Notes: a model not told the origin generated them from the letters alone. Shown: positions 7,739 to 17,859, counted from the first letter of the stretch. The stretch is DNA of 49,540 nucleotides from a virus (IMGVR_UViG_3300046001_002717:1-49540); one strand, 5' to 3'. Translations and numbers: made by a program.

Positions 7739-8671
7739 ATGAGTGGCGTAATTACTACCTCAAGCTTTGCCAAAAGTCTTTGGCCCGGCGTTAATGCTTG
7801 GTATGGCGAAGCTTACAATGAATATCCCGTTGAATGGGACAAGCTGTTTGAAAAGAATAGCTCACGACGAGCCTTTGAAGAGGACGTTGGTTACAGCGGT
7901 ATGGGTCTTGCTGTGGTTAAAGATCAAGGTGCTCCCGTCACCTATGATACTGCCAAGCAGGGTTTCACTAGCCGTTACAACCATGTAACCTATGGTCTCG
8001 GCTTTGTGGTTACTCGTGAAGCGTATGACGATGACCTGTATGATGTTGTGGCTAAACAGAAGGCACGTGGGTTGGCTTTCTCAATGCGTCAAACCAAGGA
8101 AATCATTGCAGCTAACATCTATAACCGGGCATTCACTGCTGGTTATGTTGGTGGCGATGCTGCTACCCTCATTGCTTCCGCTGGTGGTGGTGGCTCTAGC
8201 TCTGCTCCTAACGTCGCTGGTGGTACGTACACCAACGGTGTTGCAGTTGCTACTGATCTGTCAGAAGCTGCGCTGGAACAAGCCTGTATTGACATTGCTG
8301 ACTTCAAGAATGACCGTGGCCTGAAAATTGCGGTTCGTCCTCGTAAGCTTGTCATTCCTAAGGAACTGATGTTCGAGGCAAGCCGTATCCTGAAGACGGA
8401 AGGTCGTGTTGGTACTGACCTGAATGACATCAACGCCATTAAGAATATGGGCATGATTCCTGAAGTTATTGTGAATCACTACCTGACCCAAGATGACTTC
8501 TGGTTCATCCTCACTGACGTTAAAGATAGTCTGAAGTATTTCGAGCGTCGTGCTGATGAGTTCGGTATGGATGAGGACTTTGACACCGAGAATGCCAAGT
8601 ACAAGGCTACGGCTCGCTATAGCTTCGGCTGGACCGACCGGCGCGGCATCTACGGTAGTCCTGGCGCCTGA
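7739..8671 (+). CDS. Major capsid protein (putative, HK97-type fold expected)
   Basis: This 310-residue protein is the best candidate for the major capsid. It has a suitable length, sits after portal, co-chaperonin and scaffold, has a strong SD (TAGGAGAATAAG) and even codon use. A central region of alternating helices (AANIYNRAFTAGY; LEQACIDIADFKND) is followed by a C-terminal PEVIVNHYLTQDDFWFILTD strand region and KYKATARYSFGW. A Gly/Ser-rich insert near residues 145-165 may be a surface loop. No N-terminal processing region is obvious. Confidence 0.8.
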   Translation: MSGVITTSSFAKSLWPGVNAWYGEAYNEYPVEWDKLFEKNSSRRAFEEDVGYSGMGLAVVKDQGAPVTYDTAKQGFTSRYNHVTYGLGFVVTREAYDDDLYDVVAKQKARGLAFSMRQTKEIIAANIYNRAFTAGYVGGDAATLIASAGGGGSSSAPNVAGGTYTNGVAVATDLSEAALEQACIDIADFKNDRGLKIAVRPRKLVIPKELMFEASRILKTEGRVGTDLNDINAIKNMGMIPEVIVNHYLTQDDFWFILTDVKDSLKYFERRADEFGMDEDFDTENAKYKATARYSFGWTDRRGIYGSPGA

Positions 8672-8686
8672 CCTTAAGGAGAGAAA

Positions 8687-9097
8687 ATGAGTTATACTAA
8701 CCCCAATCTCTCCTATCCCAAACGTCGCTGTACGCTGCAACTGGTTATTCCAATTGCACGTACTGACAGTGCTACGCAAAAAGCGTGGCTTCCTAAGGAC
8801 GCAGTGGTTACGGGTGTTCATGTTCTACAGAATGTGAACGCCTCTACCGCTGTTGCCACCTTCACGGTGGGCCTTGGGTCTGATGCGGATGGGATTCTTG
8901 AAGCCTTCACTATGGGCACTACAAAGGTAGGTCTGGTGAATGCAGGTGTTTCTTCAGGTGTATCGGTGCTGACCAAGCTAACTGCTGATGCACCAATTAC
9001 CTCAACCTATGCTGTTGGCAGCTCAACTGCCGGTGGTACTGGTTTTGTTATTATTGATTTCTTCGTCACTGGTCCTGGCGAAGCAGTTGACGACTAG
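8687..9097 (+). CDS. Small structural protein downstream of capsid
   Basis: A 136-residue, beta-rich protein with many Thr, Val, Ala and Gly residues (AVVTGVHVLQNVNASTAVAT, GTGFVIIDFFVTGP). It follows the capsid gene by 16 bp with SD TTAAGGAG. It is the last gene before an intrinsic terminator. The composition resembles head-decoration or head-fibre proteins, but the exact role is unknown. Confidence 0.6.
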   Translation: MSYTNPNLSYPKRRCTLQLVIPIARTDSATQKAWLPKDAVVTGVHVLQNVNASTAVATFTVGLGSDADGILEAFTMGTTKVGLVNAGVSSGVSVLTKLTADAPITSTYAVGSSTAGGTGFVIIDFFVTGPGEAVDD

Positions 9098-9138
9098 CAT
9101 CTTCCCCTAACGGGTCCAGATGCAGCCTAACGGCCAAT

Positions 9139-9163
9139 GAGGGTGAAAAGCCCTCTCTTTATT
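9139..9163 (+). terminator. Intrinsic terminator after capsid cluster
   Basis: The arms GAGGGT (9139-9144) and GCCCTC (9150-9155) form a 6-bp stem with loop GAAAA, followed by TCTTTATT. It sits in the 108-bp gap after the capsid genes and could partly end transcription, so that capsid mRNA exceeds tail mRNA. There is no clear promoter after it, so read-through must supply the tail genes. Confidence 0.7.
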
Positions 9164-9205
9164 CATCTTCCTAAAGCGAAAGCCAGGAAACAATAGGAGA
9201 TAAAC

Positions 9206-9634
9206 ATGGGAATGCACGTAACGCTTCATGGTAAGAATGACACCCCCGCAAATGGTGCCGATGGCACATGGCAACCTGTTAAGGTTAATGCGGCAGGTCA
9301 ACTTTCAATTGCAATGCTCAATGGTGAGCTTGCACAATTCAACCGGCTTGCTGCCGGCCCCGTTGCACAATACGTAAACCTCACTGCAGATGGTGTTGTT
9401 GCTAATGCACCCTGCATTGTGTATGGTTACATTGTTACCACCATTATTGGTGCGGGTACTGTTACTGTTTATGACAACGCCTCTGCCGCTTCCGGTACGG
9501 CGTTGTTTGTCATTCCAGCAGCCACTGCTGTGGGCCAATATAGTTTTCCTGTAGGGGTCATTACCACTGCTGGTGCTTATGCTGACTTTGCTTCTACAGG
9601 AACGGTTAACTTCCTCATTGCTCCTAGTGTGTAA
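9206..9634 (+). CDS. Small beta-rich virion protein
   Basis: A 142-residue protein of Ala, Val, Gly and Thr strands (MHVTLHGKNDTPANGADGTW at the start, then AGTVTVYDNASAASGTALF). The latter segment resembles domains in phage head-decoration and fibre proteins. SD AATAGGAGA precedes ATG 9206, and the stop overlaps the next gene start (TAATG). A capsid or fibre accessory role is inferred from place and composition. Confidence 0.6.
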   Translation: MGMHVTLHGKNDTPANGADGTWQPVKVNAAGQLSIAMLNGELAQFNRLAAGPVAQYVNLTADGVVANAPCIVYGYIVTTIIGAGTVTVYDNASAASGTALFVIPAATAVGQYSFPVGVITTAGAYADFASTGTVNFLIAPSV

Positions 9635-11103
9635 TGACTACCTATTATATTGATTCTATTAGTGGAACAGACACTAATGATGGGTTGTCTGAGACTACTC
9701 CTTGGAGAACAGTTCCTGTACAATCTGGTTATGGGCTAGGTAATACATGGCTACTAAAAAGAGGAAGTGTTTTCCCACCAATAGATGCAATTTTTACAGG
9801 TAATGCCGCCAATGAGAGTCAACGTGTGGTATACGGAGCTTATGGTAGTTTAACTGCTCCTCCCCCTAAAATTGATGCTACAGGTGTTGCTTATGGAATG
9901 CGAGTACAAAATAAAGATTACGTAACAGTACAAGACATTGATTTTTATAATTCTACTAATGGCGGCTTAGTAATTTATAATAATATTACAAGGGCTTGTA
10001 ATTATTTTAGAGCAACTAGAGTTCGTGCCTATAATAATGCTGTAGATGGTATTGGTATGACACATGGGATCAATGCAGGGGGGGTAACCTCCTCTCCTGC
10101 TATTGGTGTTATTTTTGACTCTTGTGAAGGACATAATAATGGACAACATGGCGTTGCCATTGTTGCTCACGCAACAGGAGCTGTTTTAAAAAATTGCTAT
10201 TCTACAAATAATAGTCTAACTTCTTCCGGCTGGGGGGTTTATCAGGGAGGTCTCTCTGTTACTTATTTGGGTGCTATTGGTTGGACTATTGTGGGTAATG
10301 TAAAAAGTCGTTCTTCTGCTATGGGAATTGAGCCTCATAGTGTGTGTTCTGGTAATACTGTTGGAGGTAAGTTTTTCTTAACTAAGAATGTGGGTACTCC
10401 TACTACTCCAGGAACAGGGGAGTGGGGTTACTCTGCTGGTACTATTTATGTAAACATTGGTACTATTGCTTCTGGTTATGCTATAGCAGTGACTTTTCTT
10501 CCAAATACCAATGCAACTATTCAAGATAGCCGGGGTGATAATCATTCTTATTTTGATGCCGTTGGGGTAGGTTTGGATCGTGGTGTTTTTGGTGGTACCC
10601 TTAAGCGGTGCGTTGGTGATAATAATTTAGGATCAGCTATACAAGTAAACCAAGCTACTGATATTACTGTAGTAGGCTGCTTTGGTAAAAATAATAGAGA
10701 GTGTGTTTTACTCTCCACTTCTGCAGGAATAAATAATATTTACAATTGTACTAGTATTGATAACACTTATGGAGTTAGAGTAGAAAGAGTAGATACTGGT
10801 ACTACTGTAAACGTAAAAAATAATCTACTATTATCGCCCACAGCTATTTACGCAGCAACTAATAATGGTACTATTACAAATAATAATAATGCATATACAG
10901 GTGCTTTGGATGGTGTTTCTGCTGGTGGTGCTGATGTGACTACCAATTTAACATATACAAACCAATATTTACCAAAAACAAATAGCGGTTTAGTTCATAC
11001 TGGTGTCTCTTTTTTACCTGTAGTTGATCTTAATAATAGTACTTATTATAACCCACCCTCTATAGGTGCATACGAGTATATAGATGTTCGAGGTGTTAGA
11101 TGA
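9634..11103 (+). CDS. Right-handed beta-helix protein
   Basis: This 489-residue protein has short repeating turns rich in Asn, Gly, Thr and Val (for example CEGHNNGQHGVAIVAHATGA, then CFGKNNRECVLLSTSAGINN) typical of the parallel beta-helix fold of polysaccharide lyases and tailspikes. It starts with YYIDSISGTDTNDGLSE, a motif seen at the front of many such proteins (GxDxNxGxS). The gene is clearly more AT-rich than its neighbours, with many AAT and TAT codons, suggesting recent acquisition. An adhesin or depolymerase role at the virion surface is likely but not proven. Confidence 0.75.
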   Translation: MTTYYIDSISGTDTNDGLSETTPWRTVPVQSGYGLGNTWLLKRGSVFPPIDAIFTGNAANESQRVVYGAYGSLTAPPPKIDATGVAYGMRVQNKDYVTVQDIDFYNSTNGGLVIYNNITRACNYFRATRVRAYNNAVDGIGMTHGINAGGVTSSPAIGVIFDSCEGHNNGQHGVAIVAHATGAVLKNCYSTNNSLTSSGWGVYQGGLSVTYLGAIGWTIVGNVKSRSSAMGIEPHSVCSGNTVGGKFFLTKNVGTPTTPGTGEWGYSAGTIYVNIGTIASGYAIAVTFLPNTNATIQDSRGDNHSYFDAVGVGLDRGVFGGTLKRCVGDNNLGSAIQVNQATDITVVGCFGKNNRECVLLSTSAGINNIYNCTSIDNTYGVRVERVDTGTTVNVKNNLLLSPTAIYAATNNGTITNNNNAYTGALDGVSAGGADVTTNLTYTNQYLPKTNSGLVHTGVSFLPVVDLNNSTYYNPPSIGAYEYIDVRGVR

Positions 11104-11579
11104 GAGGCACTCTTTTCAAACGCTTTTACTCTGGCTGGTTTACCACTAAGGTTTATCTTTACATCTTTGTCTCCTACATTATCCTACAACTAGGTGTATG
11201 GCTGTTAGACAACAAAGACCCCTTGACGGTAAATGGACCAGCTCAATATGAGCGGGCTACTCCAGGAGCACAAGTAAAACTTAAAATTCCTGTAACACGT
11301 ACACGTTATTGTAATGTACTCATCTCACGTTATATGCTAGATAGTGAAGGCACCTACTACGACTTAATGGCTACTAGATTCCTCTCAGAGGACAGTCTAA
11401 CACAACTAGCAGAGGGTACCCCCTACCACGCTGAGTTCTCGTTCACAGTACCCTCTAATGCCGTTCCTGGGCCTGCTACAGTGGTAACCCAGCTTGCCTA
11501 CATGTGCAATCCCTTACAAGCCATTTGGCCCCTAGACTTTGCTCTAAAAACTAAAATTACAATAGAGGCGAGCCCATGA
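11100..11579 (+). CDS. Membrane-anchored beta-domain protein
   Basis: A 159-residue protein with a short basic N-terminus, one transmembrane segment (about residues 16-35, TTKVYLYIFVSYIILQLGVW) and a C-terminal domain of about 120 residues with beta-strand pattern and three Cys. This topology would place the domain in the periplasm. It overlaps both neighbours (ATGAG, CCATGAC). Host envelope interaction, superinfection exclusion or lysis support are all possible. I do not recognise the family. Confidence 0.6.
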   Translation: MRGTLFKRFYSGWFTTKVYLYIFVSYIILQLGVWLLDNKDPLTVNGPAQYERATPGAQVKLKIPVTRTRYCNVLISRYMLDSEGTYYDLMATRFLSEDSLTQLAEGTPYHAEFSFTVPSNAVPGPATVVTQLAYMCNPLQAIWPLDFALKTKITIEASP

Positions 11580-11815
11580 CAGAAATGGTTATTTCCTACA
11601 TCTTCAATGTATTGTTAGGTATCATCATGTACTTTATGAAACAGAATAGTGATGGGCTACGGGATAGGCTTGCTAAGGTTGAAGATGATGTGGGTAAGGT
11701 TAAGGACACCTACTTTAAAAAGGAAGACTTCCGCGAGTTTAAGGATGAGCTTTGGACTCGTCTAGATAAGATGGAAAACACCTTTGAACGACGGTTGCAT
11801 GAGGTGAACAAGTGA
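11576..11815 (+). CDS. Transmembrane/coiled-coil protein
   Basis: A 79-residue protein with an N-terminal membrane span (VISYIFNVLLGIIMYFM) followed by a charged coiled coil (LRDRLAKVEDDVGKVKD to the end). The plan matches small phage membrane proteins seen next to holins and inner-membrane spanin-like proteins, so a role in lysis is possible. It is translationally coupled to the genes on either side by 4-base overlaps. Confidence 0.6.
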   Translation: MTEMVISYIFNVLLGIIMYFMKQNSDGLRDRLAKVEDDVGKVKDTYFKKEDFREFKDELWTRLDKMENTFERRLHEVNK

Positions 11816-12162
11816 AACGTATAGGCTGGCCCGGTAAGGGCCATAAATTCGCCTGTCATAGATGTGGCTTCTGGTTCCCTTCTACAGAAATTAGGAAAGA
11901 GTGGACTGGTGCTCTGGTGTGTCAGAAGGACTTTGAACCTCGTCATGAGCAAACGCTCATTAAGGTACATGGTGAGAAAGCCTTTCCTTCTTTTGTTTCT
12001 AAAGATGGTACAGATACTTTTGTAGAAGGTGCTAGATGTGATATTGTAACAAGTAGTGCTTATGCAGATTTAGGTACAGCAGATTGTATGCAAGCAGATA
12101 ATAACACTATCCCATATCTAACTTTGTTTGACTTATTCTCTAATGGACATGGAGTGCCTTAA
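11812..12162 (+). CDS. Zinc-ribbon protein in tail module
   Basis: A 116-residue protein with an N-terminal zinc-ribbon-like element: CHRCGFWFPSTE, then CQKDFEPRHEQ about 20 residues later. The first pair, CxxC, and the later Cys/His residues could hold one zinc. Small proteins of this form often lie before the gp4-like head-completion gene in podoviruses, as here. Function unknown. It overlaps the next start by a single base (TAATG). Confidence 0.6.
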   Translation: MKRIGWPGKGHKFACHRCGFWFPSTEIRKEWTGALVCQKDFEPRHEQTLIKVHGEKAFPSFVSKDGTDTFVEGARCDIVTSSAYADLGTADCMQADNNTIPYLTLFDLFSNGHGVP

Positions 12163-12854
12163 TGACCACCTCGTCAAGCTACACAAATCAACTTACTAGA
12201 GATCAACTTCTTACAGCAGCTTTGCGTAAGCTGGGTGTCATTGCTGAAGGACAGACTCCTAGCGCAGCAAACCTTGCGGATGGGCAGATAGCCATTAACG
12301 CAGCAATAGGTCAGCTACGGGGCTTAGGGATGCCTCTATGGGCACGTTCTGAGTACACCTTCACTCCCACTACCAACGTCTACACCATTGGTACAGGTAT
12401 GACACTAGATACAGTGTTTCCTGTACGTATGTTACAAGCTTTTCGTACAGAAAGTAATGCACGTATTCCTATGGAACTGGTTGCACGACAGGACTTCAAT
12501 ATCTTACCCACTACTGTAGGTAGTATGCCCCTAAAGGTTAACTACCAACCAGGGGTTAACTATGGTATTATTTCTCTGTGGCCTACACCAGCTTCTACCA
12601 ACACAAGCACTGTTACTTTAGTATATCAACGACCCTTTCAATATTTTACATCAGGCGGTGAGACCGCCGATTTTCCTGAGGAATGGCTCCTACCCCTTAT
12701 CTATACTACTGCTGTGCTTCTTGCTCCAGAATGGGGCATTCCTCTTGCAGATAGAACAGCATTAAAGAGTGAGGCTAAAGACTACATTGAAACTGCTACA
12801 ATGTCTGGACAAGAGGATGCTAGTTTCTTTATTCAACCTGAAAGACGTATGTAA
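12162..12854 (+). CDS. Head-to-tail adaptor (P22 gp4-like)
   Basis: A 230-residue protein beginning with an all-helical DQLLTAALRKLGVIAEGQTP and SAANLADGQIAINAAIGQLRG, followed by SEYTFTPTTNVYTIG. This is the recognisable pattern of P22 gp4-like head-completion proteins, which bind beneath the portal ring and seal the packaged head. The next gene is gp10-like, the same order as in P22. No muramidase motif is visible. Confidence 0.75.
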   Translation: MTTSSSYTNQLTRDQLLTAALRKLGVIAEGQTPSAANLADGQIAINAAIGQLRGLGMPLWARSEYTFTPTTNVYTIGTGMTLDTVFPVRMLQAFRTESNARIPMELVARQDFNILPTTVGSMPLKVNYQPGVNYGIISLWPTPASTNTSTVTLVYQRPFQYFTSGGETADFPEEWLLPLIYTTAVLLAPEWGIPLADRTALKSEAKDYIETATMSGQEDASFFIQPERRM

Positions 12855-14329
12855 TGGCTTTTAATAAAGCACCAACGCAAGACACATATTCTTCGGAACG
12901 TGTGTCTTTGTTTCGTGAGATTGCTCTGCGAGATGGGGGTACATCTGGTAAGGATGAAGACTACCTCAACGTATTTACAGAGATTGTTAAACAAACTAAG
13001 GCAGGTGACCAACGTAGGTTTGTAATGAAACGTGCTGGTTCCACAGAAGCTATCCCTTCCGTAGGTGGCACAGCTATTCGTGGTATGCACTTTGCTACGG
13101 ACAAGAACAAACTGTTCTATTGTGTTGGTCGTAATATATATGTCTACGACTTTGGTGTTTTTAGCAGCACTACTCTAACCAACGTCTTTACTACATCATC
13201 AGGTACTGTGGGCTTTACAGAGTTTCTGTATGACGATGGCTCTGTTAAGATGGTGGCATCCGACGGTTCAGCTACTTCTGGTCTTGTAACTATTGATAAT
13301 AGCAACGTAGTTGTTACTTCTTCAGATGCTGCCATTCCAGCACATGATCCTAATATTGTTTTCCTAGATGGTTATCTCTTTCTTGTCAAAGCAGATAGTT
13401 CTATTATCTTTAACAGCACTAACAATGATCCACTAGCCTTCACTGTAGATGCCATCATTGCTCCTGAACAAGAGCCGGACCAAGTAACCCGTCTAGCTAA
13501 GATTAACAACTATCTCATTGCCTTTGGTTCTACCTCAATTGAGTATTACTGGGATGCTGCTAACGCTGCTCCTGATAGCCCAATGCAACGTAACGATACC
13601 CCAATCAAAATTAATACCTATTTAGCTGGTTTTGCTATTCATGGGAACTCTATTTATTTCATTGGTGCGGATGCTAACGGTCAACCTGACGCCTTCGTTC
13701 TCAAGGACTTTAAACTAGAGAACATAGGTACCCCAAGCATCAGCCGTTATCTCTCGTCTGTGTCCACTACAGTGGCTTCCTGGAGGGGTGCTATCATTGC
13801 CATTCAAGGGCATGTCTTTTATGCCATCAATGCAGGATATGGTAAGACTTGGGCTATTGATGTAGAGACTGGTTTGGTTACTCGTTTTGCATATCAAGCA
13901 CAACAATACTTTGACATTGCTGCAAGCACCAACTTGTTTAATGCCAACTCTACCCGTACCTATTTCTCTCTTGGTACAGACAGTGCTATTTATAGGTTTG
14001 ATGAGACCTTGCATCAAGACTCTACTGTAAACTACACCTGCTCAATTATCACAGAAGCAAATGACTTTGGGACATTAAATAGAAAGACCATGCGTAGATT
14101 GTCCATCCTAGGTGATCGTCCTTCAGCAGATACATATATTTCTATTCAGTGGAGTGACGATGACTACACTACATACAACACTGCTGTAACAACTAATCTA
14201 CGACAGGACTTAGCTTGCATTCGACAACTAGGTTGGTTTAGACAACGTATATTTAAATTTACTTACTCAGATAACTACCCACTTCGTATCCAAGACATTG
14301 AAGTAGATATTAATAAAGGAACTTCATGA
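12854..14329 (+). CDS. Tail hub / packaged-DNA stabilisation protein (P22 gp10-like)
   Basis: A 491-residue beta-rich protein with repeated strand-turn units consistent with a beta-propeller ([57 protein letters not shown]). This is the pattern of P22 gp10-type proteins, which plug the channel and carry the tailspikes. It lies directly after the gp4-like gene and directly before the tailspike, as expected. Confidence 0.75.
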   Translation: MAFNKAPTQDTYSSERVSLFREIALRDGGTSGKDEDYLNVFTEIVKQTKAGDQRRFVMKRAGSTEAIPSVGGTAIRGMHFATDKNKLFYCVGRNIYVYDFGVFSSTTLTNVFTTSSGTVGFTEFLYDDGSVKMVASDGSATSGLVTIDNSNVVVTSSDAAIPAHDPNIVFLDGYLFLVKADSSIIFNSTNNDPLAFTVDAIIAPEQEPDQVTRLAKINNYLIAFGSTSIEYYWDAANAAPDSPMQRNDTPIKINTYLAGFAIHGNSIYFIGADANGQPDAFVLKDFKLENIGTPSISRYLSSVSTTVASWRGAIIAIQGHVFYAINAGYGKTWAIDVETGLVTRFAYQAQQYFDIAASTNLFNANSTRTYFSLGTDSAIYRFDETLHQDSTVNYTCSIITEANDFGTLNRKTMRRLSILGDRPSADTYISIQWSDDDYTTYNTAVTTNLRQDLACIRQLGWFRQRIFKFTYSDNYPLRIQDIEVDINKGTS

Positions 14330-15855
14330 CGCAATCAACAAACTTTGTTGCAGGTACAGTAGTCACCAAAGAATGGCTAAATGATGTAGATGCAAATATT
14401 TACGACTATCACTTTAATGTTAAAAACTATGGTGCTGTAGGTGATGGTGTAACGGACGACACCGTGGCCTTTACTGCTGCTATCACTGCTCTAGCGGATA
14501 ATCCGGGCGTTATCTTTGTACCAAAAGGTACTTACTTAATTACCTCTACGGTAAGCATTACCAACCATCGACAGTGGATTGTTGGGGAAGGTCGCTGGAC
14601 TAGTGTTATCTTGTTTATGCCTTCCTCTACAGATATTTGTTTCTTTATTGGTAAAGGTGGAGAAGGGACAACTGATGGTGGTGTTATTTATGAGACTGCT
14701 ATTAAAAATCTTACCTTCCGTTCCACTGACACAACCACAAAGAAAACAGCTATTGAGGTAAAGGACGGTTCTCTCACTCAAATAGAAGACATTCATGTGG
14801 GAGGTTCTACTCGATGGATTGGTGCTAGTTCTATTGGTGTACGAACTCGTGGTCGAGATAGCCTGCTACTACGTAATAGTGTAATTGAATGTAGTTTACC
14901 AATTGTCATCGGATACAACGATAATTTCCCCACAATCTGTGCGGATCACTTCCGATTCGAGAATTTACAACTTGCTACGCGAGCACACCTAGAAACCCCG
15001 GCAAACTATGCTACTGCTATTGTTACTTGTGAGCCTGGGATTACGCTATCAAATGTAAGCTTCAGTGGATACCAAGCTTGGCTGCGTGGTAGACATGGTT
15101 TCTATTATGACAATAGTGGTACTGCTGCTGCTGGAGCATCTTATGGTGTAGTATTTGAGAATATTCGTTGGGAGGGAGAGCCAGGGGATGATGATACTGG
15201 CTATTGTTTCTATTTAAACCACGGAGCAACTAGTACCATTAATAATGTGCGTATTGTAAATATGCAAGCCGGTGAAATTGGTAATGGTATTTATCTACGA
15301 AACTTTCTGAACGCTGATTTGGAATCATGTAATTGGCAAATTGGTGCTAGAGAAGTTCTAAATATTGCTACCAACAATGGCTCAGAAGTTGTCCGTGTTT
15401 CCAACTGTGTATGGACAACAGGATGTACAGCTAGTATTCCAAGCACTTTCTTTTTGTATGCCGCACTAGCATCTAGTAACTCAGCTCCAGTTGTTCGTAC
15501 TGGGGAGTATGCTGCTAGTACCACTCGACGTGACTTCTACAGTGGTGGTGCAATTAATGAGTTCTCCGTAGATGTTGCTGCTACTGATCCCACAGTAGTA
15601 ACCCTCCCTCTGCGATCAACAGCAACAGTAGTAGGTATCTTAGCAGACTCACGAGGAAAGTATGCAATTGTGGGTTTTAATGCTTCTAGTAAAGCAACAA
15701 CACTAATTTACAATGATGGTACTTGGTCTGTAGCAATTAATACGGCTTCCAAATTAAATGTATATTGGGATGCGGGTTCTTCTACATATAAAGTACAAAA
15801 CAAGACAGGGGCTGATCGAACCCTCTATTTTCAGAGTTTAGGTTCTAATCAGTAA
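14326..15855 (+). CDS. Tailspike with pectate-lyase-type beta-helix
   Basis: A 509-residue protein. The N-terminal attachment part ([14 protein letters not shown]) leads into [17 protein letters not shown], the signature that opens pectate-lyase-3-type right-handed beta-helices in phage tailspikes. Helical coils with Asn and aliphatic ladders continue to about residue 380, then a small beta C-terminal domain. It probably binds and may cleave surface polysaccharide during adsorption. Catalytic residues cannot be assigned by eye. Confidence 0.85.
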   Translation: MTQSTNFVAGTVVTKEWLNDVDANIYDYHFNVKNYGAVGDGVTDDTVAFTAAITALADNPGVIFVPKGTYLITSTVSITNHRQWIVGEGRWTSVILFMPSSTDICFFIGKGGEGTTDGGVIYETAIKNLTFRSTDTTTKKTAIEVKDGSLTQIEDIHVGGSTRWIGASSIGVRTRGRDSLLLRNSVIECSLPIVIGYNDNFPTICADHFRFENLQLATRAHLETPANYATAIVTCEPGITLSNVSFSGYQAWLRGRHGFYYDNSGTAAAGASYGVVFENIRWEGEPGDDDTGYCFYLNHGATSTINNVRIVNMQAGEIGNGIYLRNFLNADLESCNWQIGAREVLNIATNNGSEVVRVSNCVWTTGCTASIPSTFFLYAALASSNSAPVVRTGEYAASTTRRDFYSGGAINEFSVDVAATDPTVVTLPLRSTATVVGILADSRGKYAIVGFNASSKATTLIYNDGTWSVAINTASKLNVYWDAGSSTYKVQNKTGADRTLYFQSLGSNQ

Positions 15856-16442
15856 TGGCATCCAAACTACCTCCCCTCCCGGTTGGGGTAGCACCGGGCT
15901 CTGGCTATTGGAACGACTGGTACGAGAAGCTACGAAAGATTATTAATGATCTTATCGGTGGTATTGGTCACAATGTCTTAGCGGGTCTGCAAGGAGGTCA
16001 GCCTGGGGAATATTATCATTTAACCCAAGCAGAACATACTGCTCTCTCTACACCCACTGATCCTTGGACATATGTTAAACTTACTTCAGATCAGGTAGTT
16101 ACTACAACCTCTGGTACTGCTACAGCACTAGCTTTTACTCCTGCTGCCGATACCTTATACGAAGTGGAGGGACAACTATGGTTACAAAGCTCAGACATTG
16201 CTTCAGGGCCACAACCAGGAATAGCCTGGAACACAGGTAACTCAGATGGAGTTGCTCATATATCTACTACTGAAACGGCTACGGCAAGCGTAGCTGCCAA
16301 TATACCAACTGGTACTGATGCTGCTGCCCTAGCTACATCCTTCCCTGACACAACAAATAGTTATCCTGCCCAAGTAAAGGCATCATTCAAAACAGGTGCT
16401 AGTCCTTCTGGTGCCTTTACTATAACACTAGCGAGGAGCTAA
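15855..16442 (+). CDS. Tail fibre-associated protein
   Basis: A 195-residue protein with the motif HNVLAGLQGGQPGEYYHLT (about residues 38-57), a widespread element of tail fibres and tail proteins, followed by a beta-rich Thr/Ala domain. It sits immediately after the tailspike (ATG overlaps the stop) and before other fibre genes, so it is likely part of the adsorption apparatus. Confidence 0.65.
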   Translation: MASKLPPLPVGVAPGSGYWNDWYEKLRKIINDLIGGIGHNVLAGLQGGQPGEYYHLTQAEHTALSTPTDPWTYVKLTSDQVVTTTSGTATALAFTPAADTLYEVEGQLWLQSSDIASGPQPGIAWNTGNSDGVAHISTTETATASVAANIPTGTDAAALATSFPDTTNSYPAQVKASFKTGASPSGAFTITLARS

Positions 16443-16865
16443 ATGGCTACATATACTAAGTTTCAAGATTTCTCACAACAGCTTGTTGAAGGTATTCATG
16501 ATTGGAATGCCCATACTTTTAAGGTAATGCTTACTCTTACCGCACCAGTTGCTACTAATACTGTAAAGACTGATCTAACAGAAATTAGTGCTGGTAACGG
16601 GTACACTGCTGGGGGTACTGCCACCACCATTGCTACTAGTGAAACTACAGGCACTACTACAGTAACAGGCACAGAAATTATCTGGACTGCTTCTGGTGGT
16701 TCCATTGCTAACTTTCGTTATGCTGTTCTTTATAATGATACGAGTGCTTCAGATAACCTAGTGGCATTTTGGGATTATGGTAGTACAGTTACTGTAGCTA
16801 CTGGTGAAACCTTTACCGTGAAGTTTAACAATGCTTCTCCTGGTTCAATCTTTACACTTGCTTAA
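16443..16865 (+). CDS. Beta-sandwich tail protein
   Basis: A 140-residue protein starting ATYTKFQDFSQQLVEGIHDW and continuing with Thr- and Gly-rich strands, ending in a sheet with ATGETFTVKFNNASPGS. This is a recurring phage tail or fibre accessory family in this genomic place. It follows its neighbour by one base. The role is otherwise unknown. Confidence 0.6.
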   Translation: MATYTKFQDFSQQLVEGIHDWNAHTFKVMLTLTAPVATNTVKTDLTEISAGNGYTAGGTATTIATSETTGTTTVTGTEIIWTASGGSIANFRYAVLYNDTSASDNLVAFWDYGSTVTVATGETFTVKFNNASPGSIFTLA

Positions 16866-16873
16866 GGAACAAT

Positions 16874-17350
16874 ATGCCTATTAATTATACTACCCTAAAA
16901 GACTATATTGCTGCTGTTCCTGAATGGGCTGCTATGCCTAAGAATAGTGATACTGCTTTCTTCATTGCTGTTGAGCTAAATAAAGAAGCACCTAACAATT
17001 ATGTAGTTTGGCGAACTGCCGTGCCAGTAGATGAAATTATGCGTAATGGTTTAGACTGGACTCGTGTAGACAACCTCTCTGTAGGTAAGGCCCGCATTTG
17101 GGATTGGATGACACGTCTAGATACTCTTAATCCCTCTAAGGTAAATATTCGTGCAGGTATTGATGCCACTTGGGTTGGTACTGCTGCTGACTTAGCAGTG
17201 CGTGCTGTTGTGTATACTCACTGTAAACGTAAAGCATCCGTTGTAGAGAAACTGTTTGCTACAGGTACGGGTACAGATGCATCCCCCGCAGCAATGGGGT
17301 ATGAGGGTCCAATACCCTACCAAGAAATTCTCACTGCCTGGGATGCTTAA
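16874..17350 (+). CDS. Tail-module protein, alpha-helical
   Basis: A 158-residue mostly helical protein (YTTLKDYIAAVPEWAAMPKN, IWDWMTRLDTLNPSK, AVRAVVYTHCKRKASVVEKL). It lies amid fibre genes with coupled starts and stops. The sequence resembles conserved phage virion proteins found next to structural genes, but the exact function is unknown. Confidence 0.55.
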   Translation: MPINYTTLKDYIAAVPEWAAMPKNSDTAFFIAVELNKEAPNNYVVWRTAVPVDEIMRNGLDWTRVDNLSVGKARIWDWMTRLDTLNPSKVNIRAGIDATWVGTAADLAVRAVVYTHCKRKASVVEKLFATGTGTDASPAAMGYEGPIPYQEILTAWDA

Positions 17351-17859
17351 TGGCAACCACAACTATTAATTATAGTAGCAATACTACAATTACTATTTCC
17401 CCTGCTTCTACAGCATCAAGCACTACTTTTATTGGTGGACGGGAAAGCAGTGAAATAGATAACACTACCAACAAGTATATGGATGCCTTGGTACAAGGTA
17501 AGGTTACTGTCGGCACTACCCCAACAGCCAATACACAAATTGTAGTTTATGTTTGGGGAGCAGATACTTCCTTAGCAACTACACCTATTGATGTATTAGA
17601 TGGAACAGATAGCACCGAGACCCTCACTAATACAGGTGTTTTATTTAGTGCTTTAAAGCTCGGTACGGTAATTAGTGTGACTGCTGCGACTAGTGATATT
17701 GGATATGCCTTTGCTCCCTTTAGTGTCGCTTCTCGATTTGGTGGTATTATGCCAAAGTTTTGGGGTTTATTTGTAACACATAACACCGGGGTAAACCTTA
17801 ATGCCACAGGAGGAAACCATGTGTTTAGCTTCAATGGTATTAAATACGATGTGGCCTAA
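17350..17859 (+). CDS. Beta-rich tail protein
   Basis: A 169-residue protein rich in Thr, Ser and Val with strand pattern across its length and a final core GLFVTHNTGVNLNATGGNHV. It shares a one-base overlap (TAATG) with the gene before and abuts the next. Probably a fibre or tail surface protein. No family motif is recognised. Confidence 0.55.
   Translation: MATTTINYSSNTTITISPASTASSTTFIGGRESSEIDNTTNKYMDALVQGKVTVGTTPTANTQIVVYVWGADTSLATTPIDVLDGTDSTETLTNTGVLFSALKLGTVISVTAATSDIGYAFAPFSVASRFGGIMPKFWGLFVTHNTGVNLNATGGNHVFSFNGIKYDVA

Noticed and set aside
8261-8821. 186-codon antisense ORF over the capsid gene
   Set aside because: The capsid gene has better start signals and codon use; antisense shadow.
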